A DNA stretch of 8,579 nucleotides from Sphingomonadaceae bacterium (GTDB taxonomy: Bacteria; Pseudomonadota; Alphaproteobacteria; Sphingomonadales; Sphingomonadaceae): positions 1 to 8,579 of the forward strand of contig RFSU01000097.1 of assembly GCA_009923795.1 (NCBI GenBank), in the 5' to 3' direction. The notes beneath the pieces were generated by a model, which had not been told where the DNA came from, did not search any database, and was given only the letters and a program-made list of their open reading frames with translations. Both the position numbers and the translations under genes were made by a program. Shown piece after piece: positions 1 through 6,069 of the stretch. How positions within the stretch are numbered: the stretch's first letter is position 1; every line of letters begins with the position of its first letter.

Positions 1-679
1 CCTGATACCAAGGCATATTCGGGCTATTCGTGGTGATGTTATCGCCCTTAAAGCCAGAAATCGGCATGGCGGTGAAGTTCGTGATGCCGATCTCTGCGGC
101 AAAGGCCGTGTAATCGGCGACAATGGCGTCATATGTCGCCTGATCATAGCCAATCAGGTCCATCTTGTTCACGGCCAGAACAATATTCTTAATACCAATC
201 AGCTTGCACAAATAGCTGTGCCGCCGGGTCTGGACGAGAACGCCCTTGCGCGCGTCAATCAATATGACCGCAAGGTCCGCCGTCGACGCACCCGTAAACA
301 TATTGCGGGTATATTGCTCATGCCCCGGACAATCAGCGACGATAAACTTGCGCTTTTCCGTCGCAAAAAATCGATAGGCAACGTCAATGGTGATGCCTTG
401 TTCACGCTCGGCGGCAAGCCCATCCACCAGCAGCGCAAAATCGATTTCTTGGCCCTGCGTGCCCACTTTCTTGGAATCCACCTGCAGGGCTTCCAACTGG
501 TCTTCAAAGATCATCTTTGACTCATAAAGCAGCCGCCCGATGAGCGTTGATTTACCATCATCGACCGACCCGCAGGTGATGAAGCGCAGCAGGCTTTTTT
601 GCTGATGCGTCTGAAGATAGGCGTCAATATCCGCCGCAATCAGCGCGTCCGCCTGATAGATGCTGTTTTGCGTCGCCAT
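1..679 (-). CDS. cysN: Sulfate adenylyltransferase subunit 1 (CysN or CysNC), N-terminal part, cut by window edge
   Basis: This is the GTPase subunit of ATP sulfurylase. With CysD it couples GTP hydrolysis to the formation of adenylylsulfate (APS) from sulfate and ATP in the cytoplasm, the first step of assimilatory sulfate reduction. The 226 visible codons form an EF-Tu-like GTP-binding domain: P-loop GSVDDGKST at residues 37-45, the switch-region motif GITID at 95-99, the G3 motif DCPGH at 116-120 and the G4 motif NKMD at 171-174. The frame is open to the left edge, so the rest of the GTPase and beta-barrel domains lie outside. Whether an APS kinase (CysC) domain is fused at the C-terminus, as is common in this group, cannot be seen. 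The ATG at 679-677 shares one base with the cysD stop (TGATG), so translational coupling is likely. Confidence 0.97.
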   Translation of the reverse strand, partial: MATQNSIYQADALIAADIDAYLQTHQQKSLLRFITCGSVDDGKSTLIGRLLYESKMIFEDQLEALQVDSKKVGTQGQEIDFALLVDGLAAEREQGITIDVAYRFFATEKRKFIVADCPGHEQYTRNMFTGASTADLAVILIDARKGVLVQTRRHSYLCKLIGIKNIVLAVNKMDLIGYDQATYDAIVADYTAFAAEIGITNFTAMPISGFKGDNITTNSPNMPWYQ

Positions 680-1593
680 CAGAAATACCCCTCCTGCTTT
701 TTCTTCTCCATGGAGGCATCCCCGCCGTCCTTGTCGATGACACGGCCCTGTCGCTCGGACGTGGTGGTCAACAGCATTTCCTGAATAACTTCGGGCAATG
801 TCTTGGCCTCACTCTCAACCGCGCCGGTCAAGGGGAAGCACCCAAGCGTGCGAAAGCGGATCGAGCGTTCGGTGATGTTTGGGCGCGTGCCCATCACGCG
901 TTCCAGCCGATCAATATCGTCGGCCATGAACAGCTGGCCCTGATATTCAAAAGTTGGCCGTTTCGCGCTGAAATAAAGCGGAACGATGGGGATGTCGTTC
1001 AAATGAATATATTGCCAGATATCGAGCTCGGTCCAATTGGAGATTGGGAAAATGCGGATGCTCTCTCCCTTGGCCTTGCGGGCATTATAGAGGTTCCACA
1101 ATTCGGGGCGCTGGTTCTTCGGATCCCAGCCATGGGTGGCCGTGCGGAAGGAGAATATCCGTTCCTTTGCCCGGCTTTTCTCTTCATCGCGCCGCGCGCC
1201 GCCAAAAGCCGCGTCAAAGCCATACAGGTCGAGCGCCTGTTTCAGCCCTTCGGTCTTCCACATGTCGGTATGCAAGGGACCATGATCAAAGGGGTTGATG
1301 CCGCGTTCTTTGGCTTCGGGGTTTTGATAGACCAAAAGCTCCATGCCGCTGTCGCGCGCCATTTGGTCGCGCAGCTTATACATGTCCTGAAATTTCCAAG
1401 TCGTATCGACGTGGAGCAGCGGGAAGGGCGGTGGGCTGGGGTAAAAGGCCTTGCGCGCCAGATGCAGCATGACGGCGCTGTCCTTGCCCACGCTATAGAG
1501 CATCGCGGGCTTTTCAGCTTCCGACACGACTTCGCGCATGATGTGGATGGCTTCTGCCTCCAGGCGTTCCAAATGGGTCAATGTGCGCGTCAT
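679..1593 (-). CDS. cysD: Sulfate adenylyltransferase subunit 2 (CysD)
   Basis: This is the catalytic subunit of ATP sulfurylase and works with CysN to make APS. The 304 residues match the usual family length (about 300). Visible features are the PP-loop SVGKDS at residues 34-39, HVDT at 61-64, the substrate-binding stretch GGARRDEEKSRAKER at 131-145, FPISNWTELDIW at 182-193 and the conserved C-terminal RFRTLGCFPLTGA at 247-258. The frame is open further upstream to 1821, but I place the start at the ATG at 1593. From there the protein begins like other CysD (THLERLEAEAIHIMREV), a GAGGAG Shine-Dalgarno lies about 10 bases upstream, and the longer form would run into the divergent regulator gene. 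It is the first gene of a cysDN operon. Its promoter must lie in or near the 90-base gap to the divergent LuxR-type gene; no convincing sigma-70 element was found on this strand. Confidence 0.97.
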   Translation of the reverse strand: MTRTLTHLERLEAEAIHIMREVVSEAEKPAMLYSVGKDSAVMLHLARKAFYPSPPPFPLLHVDTTWKFQDMYKLRDQMARDSGMELLVYQNPEAKERGINPFDHGPLHTDMWKTEGLKQALDLYGFDAAFGGARRDEEKSRAKERIFSFRTATHGWDPKNQRPELWNLYNARKAKGESIRIFPISNWTELDIWQYIHLNDIPIVPLYFSAKRPTFEYQGQLFMADDIDRLERVMGTRPNITERSIRFRTLGCFPLTGAVESEAKTLPEVIQEMLLTTTSERQGRVIDKDGGDASMEKKKQEGYF

Positions 1594-1649
1594 ATCGGGC
1601 CAGCTCCTCTTTTGGGGACTGCGGCTTCTATTGGGCATAGGATTCGATC

Positions 1650-1677
1650 TTGAACCTCCCATTTGGGAGGATATATA
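1650..1677 (+). promoter_or_regulatory. Candidate sigma-70 promoter of the LuxR-type gene, with palindromic operator in the spacer
   Basis: TTGAAC at 1650-1655 and TATATA at 1672-1677 are separated by 16 bases, each matching 4 of 6 consensus positions. The spacer is almost filled by the palindrome CCTCCCA-TT-TGGGAGG at 1655-1670, which has 7-base perfect arms. A repressor bound there would block RNA polymerase. The predicted transcription start falls close to the ATG at 1684, so the message may be leaderless or nearly so. The assignment is by eye only. Confidence 0.5.
1655..1670. repeat. 16-bp inverted repeat, likely regulator binding site
   Basis: The perfect arms CCTCCCA and TGGGAGG surround a 2-base centre. 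The site lies in the 90-base gap between the divergent starts of cysD (1593) and the LuxR-type gene (1684), so it could serve both. The right arm GGGAGG resembles a Shine-Dalgarno for the ATG at 1684, but the 13-base spacing is long, which fits a DNA operator better than a ribosome site. The bound protein is unknown; the adjacent HTH protein is the obvious candidate. Confidence 0.6.
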
Positions 1678-1683
1678 GAGATC

Positions 1684-2763
1684 ATGCGCGTTGATGATGA
1701 TGGCCTGCTTCAATCCCTGCATGAAGGGATGTTTGAAATACCCCTCTGGCGGGAGTTTCTCAATCGCTTGCTGGCCAAAACCGGGGCGCAGTTCATCTCT
1801 TTGGTCTTCCGTCCGGTTCATGCCGATGAAGATGTCCGGCTCTATGCAGGGGCTGTTCCCTCCGCTGATATCTTAAAGGGCATGGCCAAGGATCACGCCA
1901 TTGCCTTTCGCACCATGCGTCCTGACCGGGCCTATGCGCTCGACGAGGTGTTTGATCCCGCAAATGGGACGCAGATGACGTATGTTCAGAATGTGCTTCA
2001 ACCAAATGGACTGACGCATATGCGCTCCATCCGGGTGGCAGAGCCGGGCGGGATTGATCTTTGGCTCACCGCCTTTGGGGGAAGGACGATCGGCTCTGCG
2101 ACGGGCGCGCTGTTGACGGCGCTGGCACCGCATCTGCGCATTTCGCTGCGCTCCTATGCGGCGCTGGAGCGGGAACGTCATCGGTCGTCCGTGGCGACGC
2201 AGGCTATTGAGCGGCTGAAAATGGGTTGGCTGACCGTGGATGGTCAATGCCGGATCATCGATGCGACCCAAAATGTCGAACAGCTGTTTCAATTGGGCGG
2301 GCCTTTGCGCCGCGGCCGATATGATCGGTTGGTGCCAATGTCGCCGATGATTGATCGACAGCTCACCGCGCTCATCAAATCCTATGGCCAGACGGGCGAG
2401 GGCAAGTCGCAGGCTTTTCGCTTAAGCCAAGACCCTTGGGTGGATATGCTTGTGACCCCGGCCCATGAGCAGGGGGGGGCGGGCCAAGCCAAGCCTGCGG
2501 CCTTCATCTATGTCAACGGAGACAGATGGTCGCAGGCGGATCGGTGCGAGCAGCTGGTCGATCTCTTTGGCCTATTGCCCAGCGAAGCCCGGTTGGCATG
2601 GATGATGGCGCAGGCCACCAGCATATCTGACGCTGCCGAAACTCTGGGACTGACGATTGAAACGGCGCGCAATTATTCCAAGAAAATCTATGCCAAGACG
2701 GGCGCGCGCGGTCAGGCAGAGTTGGTGCGGATCGTGCTCACCAGCGTGTTGGCGGTGACTTAG
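1684..2763 (+). CDS. LuxR-family HTH transcriptional regulator, divergent from cysDN
   Basis: This is a 359-residue DNA-binding regulator. The C-terminal part (about 292-350) has the LuxR/GerE helix-turn-helix pattern: FGLLPSEARLAWMMAQ, then SISDAAETLGLTIETARNYSKKIYAKTGARGQAELVR, ending in a short hydrophobic helix. The middle (about 172-280) looks PAS-like (GWLTVDGQCRIIDAT). The N-terminal 165 residues match no ligand-binding domain I recognise, and there is no clear acyl-homoserine-lactone domain or receiver domain. The ATG at 1684 is chosen over an in-frame TTG at 1663, because the TTG lies inside a palindrome and has no ribosome site. A run of eight G residues at 2472-2479 encodes Gly264-Gly265. 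The position next to cysDN suggests control of sulfate assimilation, but that is inference from location only. Confidence 0.85.
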   Translation: MRVDDDGLLQSLHEGMFEIPLWREFLNRLLAKTGAQFISLVFRPVHADEDVRLYAGAVPSADILKGMAKDHAIAFRTMRPDRAYALDEVFDPANGTQMTYVQNVLQPNGLTHMRSIRVAEPGGIDLWLTAFGGRTIGSATGALLTALAPHLRISLRSYAALERERHRSSVATQAIERLKMGWLTVDGQCRIIDATQNVEQLFQLGGPLRRGRYDRLVPMSPMIDRQLTALIKSYGQTGEGKSQAFRLSQDPWVDMLVTPAHEQGGAGQAKPAAFIYVNGDRWSQADRCEQLVDLFGLLPSEARLAWMMAQATSISDAAETLGLTIETARNYSKKIYAKTGARGQAELVRIVLTSVLAVT

Positions 2764-2795
2764 GGGTTAACGAAATTGATTGGAGATCCATCATA

Positions 2796-3689
2796 ATGAA
2801 CATCTTTCAAGGTAAATTCCTCTGGCTTGCAGCCGCCCTAAGTCTTGTCGCAGCCCCCGCCTTGGCCGCCCCGTCCCGCGATGCTGATCCGGCGCTTTGG
2901 GTGATGCGCGATGCAGACACCACGGTCTATTTGTTCGGCACGGTGCATCTACTGCCTGCTGGACTGACATGGTTTGACGATGCTGTGGCCAAAGCCTTTG
3001 ATGCGTCGGATGAACTTCAGATGGAAATTCTGCCCGTTGAGGACCCCGCAAGTCTGGCGCCGCTGATCATGAAGCTGGCTGTTGACCCCAAGGGGCGCAC
3101 GATGGCGCAACGCCTATCCCCCCAAGACCATGAGGCCTATCGCAAAGCTCTGATTCAAATCGGCTTGCCCGTCGATCAGTTGGAGCCGCTAGAGCCTTGG
3201 TTTGTCGCGCTTCAGGCGTCTGTCGTCCTTTATGTAAAGGCGGGCTATGACCCGAAACTTGGCGCGGAAGAGATCCTAACCCAAGCCGCAAAAAAGGCGG
3301 GGAAAAAGCTGACCGCCTTTGAGACGCCAGAGAAGCAATTCTCCATCCTCGATTCGACGCCAGAAGCAGAGCAGCTGATCGGCATCCGCGACCTGACCTA
3401 TAAATCAGACCAGCAAATGGCGCTGCTGAACAAGGTTCTCGATCACTGGGCGCAGGGCAAGTCGGAGGAGGCTGGGCAGCTTTTGAATGAAGAGATGAAA
3501 AGCACGCCGGAAACTGTCCGCCTCTTGCTGACCGATAGGAATGCGCGTTGGGCCAAGCAATTACAGGCCCGCATGGCGCAGCCGGGCACCGTTTTTGTTG
3601 CCGTTGGGGCGGGTCATTTGGCAGGCGCTAACAGCGTGCAGGACTATCTGACCCGGGCTGGCTTCAAGATAAAGCGGCTAAGTTATTGA
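2796..3689 (+). CDS. TraB/GumN family protein, exported
   Basis: This 297-residue protein has a signal peptide: the hydrophobic stretch FLWLAAALSLVAAPALA at residues 8-24 ends in an Ala-x-Ala site, with cleavage predicted after 24 or 25. The mature protein carries the two family GxxH motifs, GTVH at 48-51 near the N-terminus and GAGH at 271-274 near the C-terminus, and a conserved acidic residue in LQMEIL (Glu77). TraB/GumN proteins are proposed to be metal-dependent proteases related to Tiki and erythromycin-esterase-like folds, but the substrate of the bacterial members is mostly unknown. The ATG at 2796 has TGGAGA about 10 bases upstream. It follows the LuxR-type gene by 32 bases and is probably co-transcribed with it. 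It converges with the response regulator gene, with only 13 bases between the two stops and no visible terminator. Confidence 0.9.
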   Translation: MNIFQGKFLWLAAALSLVAAPALAAPSRDADPALWVMRDADTTVYLFGTVHLLPAGLTWFDDAVAKAFDASDELQMEILPVEDPASLAPLIMKLAVDPKGRTMAQRLSPQDHEAYRKALIQIGLPVDQLEPLEPWFVALQASVVLYVKAGYDPKLGAEEILTQAAKKAGKKLTAFETPEKQFSILDSTPEAEQLIGIRDLTYKSDQQMALLNKVLDHWAQGKSEEAGQLLNEEMKSTPETVRLLLTDRNARWAKQLQARMAQPGTVFVAVGAGHLAGANSVQDYLTRAGFKIKRLSY

Positions 3690-3702
3690 GACGCCAACCC
3701 CG

Positions 3703-4089
3703 TCAAGGTGCAACAGGCTGATCGTTTTCGGACAACAGGTTCGCAAACAAAGCTCTGAGCTGCCCGGCGGCATAGGGCTTGTTCAAAACGGGTCGATGGG
3801 CATGTCGCTCTGCAAGCGATGGGCCGACATAGCCCGTGACGAACAGAAAAGGGACGCCTTTGTCGCTGAGCGCGTCGGCCACCGCGTCGCTGATCTCACC
3901 GTGCAGGTTCATGTCGACCATGGCGGCGTCGATATCATGGGCGGCAATCGCGTCCAGCGCTTGGCGCGTGGTTCCAGCAACGAGGATGGATGTGCAGCCC
4001 AGTTGATGCAGATAATCTTCGGCTAGCATCAGGATCAGCATCTCATCTTCGACCAGTAGGATGGTCTTTCCGGTAAGAAGTTTATTCAC
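3703..4089 (-). CDS. Single-domain response regulator, FAT GUY type
   Basis: This 128-residue receiver domain has no output domain. Phosphorylation residues are present: acidic pair Glu14-Asp15, phospho-acceptor Asp59 in MVDMNLHGE, Thr85 and Lys104 in NKPY. The stretch VPFLFVTGY (79-87) fits the PFxFATGY signature of alphaproteobacterial FAT GUY regulators, such as SdrG of the sphingomonad general stress response, except that Val replaces Ala. Such regulators take part in phosphorelays through HWE or HisKA_2 kinases towards PhyR. The start is a GTG at 4089-4087 that lies inside the end of the kinase gene (8-base overlap), so coupled translation and a shared pathway are likely. An assignment as an orphan CheY-like protein of another pathway remains possible. 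Confidence 0.9.
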   Translation of the reverse strand: MNKLLTGKTILLVEDEMLILMLAEDYLHQLGCTSILVAGTTRQALDAIAAHDIDAAMVDMNLHGEISDAVADALSDKGVPFLFVTGYVGPSLAERHAHRPVLNKPYAAGQLRALFANLLSENDQPVAP

Positions 4090-5128
4090 CGCGGTGCAAC
4101 CCCAAGGCTGGGATAGAAATTGCGCATTCCAGACCCTCTGGATGAAATGTCAGCGCGACTGATCCGCCCAGCTGATGTGACAAGCCGCGTTCAATCACCC
4201 TTGATCCAAAGCCTTTATGCGACCGGGGCGGGACAGGGGGCCCCCCGGTCTCGCGCCAGTTCAGCAGCAGGGCTTCCCCTTCGGCAGCGGGGGCAACTGT
4301 CCAGTTGATCGATATTCTGCCCTGCGGAACGGAGAGCGCCCCATATTTGAGCGCATTGGTAGCAAGCTCATGAAAAAACACGCCAAGGGCGAGCACCGCT
4401 GTTGGGGCTATTTTCACCCCATCCCCAGATAGGCTGAATCTGGGATTATGTCCCTTTTCAATGCAAAAGGGTTCTAAAGCTGCCAAAATGACATCGCGTA
4501 AATCGGACTTGCTCCATTGCCCGCGCGTCAAAAGATCATGTGACCGGGAGAGGGCCGAAAGTCGTGCCTCTATGGCGTCGCGGATCGGGCCAACCGCCTT
4601 GCCCTGCATCGCTTGCGAGACAATTAACTGCACCGTAGCCAAAGTGTTTTTCACGCGGTGATTCAATTCATCAACCAGCATGCGCAGGCGAACCTGCTCT
4701 TCCTTATGGTCCGTCAAATCAACAAAGGAGGCAAAATAATGAACGGTTTTGCCGTCTTCATTGCGCAGTGGATTGATAAAGAAAGACGCCCAAAATTTCG
4801 CGCCCGATTTTTTCGTGCAGAGCAATTCTGCTCCGCTGATCACTTCGCCGGCAAGCGCCCGTTGCATCTGCAACAGCATGTGGTCATCGGCATGCGAAGA
4901 CAAAATAAAGTTGAGGCTGCGGCCGATCACCTCATCGCGACTATATCCAGTTAGATCCAGAAAGCTGCCATTGGCAAAGATGATGGGGCTGTCTTCTACC
5001 TGAGCATCCGCAAAGAGCATTGCCATGCGTGTATGCTCAACCGCCAAAACAAAGGGGCCACGTTTTTCCTCAAACGCCCAAAGATCCGCATCTGTGCGGG
5101 GTCGGTTTTTGTCCTGATGGGGTGTCAT
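4082..5128 (-). CDS. PAS (LOV-like) HWE-family sensor histidine kinase
   Basis: This is a soluble 348-residue sensor kinase with no membrane segment, so it senses a cytoplasmic cue. A PAS domain spans about 35-145 (FANGSFLDLTGYSRDEVIGR, then INPLRNEDGK and FVDLTDHKE) and resembles LOV domains. The photoactive-Cys motif (GRNCRFLQ) reads GRSLNFIL, so Leu72 replaces the cysteine. The HWE dimerisation region has ELNHRVKNTLA with phospho-His157. The ATPase domain has HELATNALKYGAL (253-265), the family WxE motif as NWRETGGP (Trp291, Glu293) and GFGSR (306-310). The frame is open to 5317, but I start at 5128: the longer forms add residues unlike the family, and a candidate promoter lies inside that stretch. 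No strong Shine-Dalgarno is seen at 5128. The downstream response regulator overlaps by 8 bases. Confidence 0.9.
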   Translation of the reverse strand: MTPHQDKNRPRTDADLWAFEEKRGPFVLAVEHTRMAMLFADAQVEDSPIIFANGSFLDLTGYSRDEVIGRSLNFILSSHADDHMLLQMQRALAGEVISGAELLCTKKSGAKFWASFFINPLRNEDGKTVHYFASFVDLTDHKEEQVRLRMLVDELNHRVKNTLATVQLIVSQAMQGKAVGPIRDAIEARLSALSRSHDLLTRGQWSKSDLRDVILAALEPFCIEKGHNPRFSLSGDGVKIAPTAVLALGVFFHELATNALKYGALSVPQGRISINWTVAPAAEGEALLLNWRETGGPPVPPRSHKGFGSRVIERGLSHQLGGSVALTFHPEGLECAISIPALGLHRGE

Positions 5129-5182
5129 CACGTCTTGCTGGTTCTGGCTGGAAGGGGTGTTTCGAACTTGGGTTGGATGCCT

Positions 5183-5208
5183 AAACATATAGAAAGTGAC
5201 AATGTTCC
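5183..5208 (-). promoter_or_regulatory. Candidate EcfG (general stress) promoter of the kinase-response regulator pair
   Basis: On the minus strand GGAAC (5208-5204) is followed after 17 bases by GTTT (5186-5183). This fits the EcfG consensus GGAAC-N16/17-CGTT, except that T stands where C is usual before GTT. It lies 55 bases upstream of the chosen kinase ATG at 5128, giving a leader of about 45 bases. The functional match is strong, since FAT GUY regulators and HWE kinases act in the EcfG pathway. Chance occurrence cannot be excluded. Confidence 0.55.
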
Positions 5209-5236
5209 AGCCTGTGAGGTAATTTGTGTTCCAGCC
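5203..5236. repeat. 10-bp direct repeat upstream of the kinase gene
   Basis: TGTTCCAGCC occurs at 5203-5212 and again at 5227-5236, 24 bases apart. On the minus strand both copies read GGCTGGAACA. The gene-proximal copy supplies the GGAAC of the candidate EcfG promoter; the distal copy has no GTT at the right distance. The repeat may be a duplicated -35 element or an activator site near two helical turns apart. Confidence 0.6.
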
Positions 5237-5475
5237 CAAATTACGCGACCCAGCGCCTGTGCAGCGCCAGACCTTATCTGTCTGAGGCTGAGAAATCTGC
5301 TTTTCAGTCGGATGCATACAATAAGGGCCAGGATATGATTATTATTCACGGTATAACATCACAAATGATATGAACAAATTTGACCATTGTTCGTTATCTT
5401 TAACCAGAGGGTCGACAGAAGAGGAGTGATACCGCTGAGTTGATCCAGAAAATCACATCTAGGTTGCTTGTTCCT
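5237..5475. other. Non-coding divergent spacer, partly AT-rich
   Basis: Between the kinase promoter and the mucR promoter no convincing gene is seen. The part around 5330-5400 is clearly richer in A and T than its surroundings, with several TA steps. MucR-family proteins bind such AT-rich sites and often repress their own gene, so this may be an autoregulatory site; that is inference. An in-frame leftward extension of the kinase frame (to 5317) has no family similarity. Confidence 0.5.
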
Positions 5476-5503
5476 TTGACATCAAGTCTGTAAGTATTCT
5501 AAA
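5476..5503 (+). promoter_or_regulatory. Candidate sigma-70 promoter of mucR
   Basis: A perfect -35 element TTGACA at 5476-5481 is followed after 16 bases by TCTAAA at 5498-5503, which matches 4 of 6 positions of the -10 consensus. Transcription would start near 5510, giving a leader of about 40 bases before the ATG at 5549. This argues against the in-frame GTG at 5507 as start. Confidence 0.55.
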
Positions 5504-5548
5504 CTTGTGATTATGTTTACTAACCAAAAGTGGCAGAAAGAAACGAAA

Positions 5549-5950
5549 ATGGAAAATTTTGAAGAATCCCTCCTTGGTTATGCCGTTGACGTTGTAACCG
5601 CACATGTCGGCAATAATTCTGTTGCCATCGCCGATGTTCCGGGTTTTCTGCGCGATGTTTACACGACGCTGCTTGAACTGGATGGGCAAAAAGAGATTCC
5701 GACACCACCTGCGGAACCGGCAGTGCCCATCAAAGCTTCGGTCAAGCGCGACTATATCATCTGTCTTGAGGACGGAAAGAAGCTGCGCATGCTGAAGCGC
5801 TATCTCAAGACGCAATATAGCATGACGCCAGAGCAATATCGCCACAAATGGGGCCTGCCCGCCGATTATCCGATGAATGCGCCGGCCTTGGCCGAGCAGC
5901 GCAGCTCCACGGCCAAGCGGATCGGTCTGGGTCGCAAGGCGAAGGGCTAA
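5549..5950 (+). CDS. mucR: MucR/Ros-family transcriptional regulator with degenerate zinc finger
   Basis: This 133-residue protein belongs to the MucR/Ros family, alphaproteobacterial regulators that bind AT-rich DNA and act broadly, often as H-NS-like silencers of surface, motility and cell-cycle genes. The N-terminal helical oligomerisation region (about 5-45) precedes a Pro-rich linker (51-60) and the DNA-binding domain, with CLEDGKK (72-78), MTPEQYRHKWGLPADYPM (92-109) and the C-terminal GLGRK (126-130). Against the classical CxxC-x9-H-x3/4-H zinc site, only Cys72 is kept; Asp75, Tyr85 and Gln89/Tyr90 stand at the other positions. Zinc-free Ros homologues that still fold and bind DNA are known from Mesorhizobium. 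The ATG at 5549 is preferred to the GTG at 5507 because it starts a family-like N-terminus, is preceded by AGAAAG and follows the candidate promoter. Confidence 0.9.
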   Translation: MENFEESLLGYAVDVVTAHVGNNSVAIADVPGFLRDVYTTLLELDGQKEIPTPPAEPAVPIKASVKRDYIICLEDGKKLRMLKRYLKTQYSMTPEQYRHKWGLPADYPMNAPALAEQRSSTAKRIGLGRKAKG

Positions 5951-5960
5951 GCGCCCAAAA

Positions 5961-5982
5961 CGCCAAATTACTGCATTTGGCG
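5961..5982 (+). terminator. Hairpin after mucR, probable terminator
   Basis: CGCCAAAT (5961-5968) and ATTTGGCG (5975-5982) form a perfect 8-bp stem with a 6-base loop, starting 10 bases after the mucR stop. On the plus strand only a short T stretch follows (GCTTTG), so intrinsic termination may be weak. On the minus strand the stem is followed by TTTT. Confidence 0.6.
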
Positions 5983-6007
5983 GCTTTGCAGGGAGGTTGA
6001 GTGGGAT

Positions 6008-6034
6008 TAGGGAATGGTTGAACACCGTTCCCTA
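6008..6034 (+). repeat. Inverted repeat in the ilvD leader
   Basis: TAGGGAATGGT and ACCGTTCCCTA pair over 11 bases with one G-U wobble around the loop TGAAC. It ends 35 bases before the ilvD start, and CTTTTG follows about 13 bases later. It could be a second terminator for mucR or a structured leader or operator of ilvD. No leader peptide rich in Ile, Leu or Val codons with a ribosome site was found. Confidence 0.5.
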
Positions 6035-6069
6035 CTCACCTTCCCTTTTGTAACTGCCGAGGCCGCCTC

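Noticed and set aside
1003..1653. A 216-codon plus-strand open frame antisense to cysD
   Set aside because: It mirrors the cysD coding frame and shows no family features; cysD itself is certain.
1663..1683. Upstream TTG start for the LuxR-type gene
   Set aside because: The codon lies in the centre of the palindrome and upstream of the candidate -10 element, with no Shine-Dalgarno before it.
5370..5429. A 19-codon small open frame starting at ATG 5370
   Set aside because: It has no ribosome binding site, no similarity and lies in an AT-rich regulatory region, so it cannot be supported as a gene.
5459..6025. A 188-codon minus-strand open frame antisense to mucR
   Set aside because: It covers the whole mucR gene and both of its flanking control regions, and its translation has no recognisable domain.
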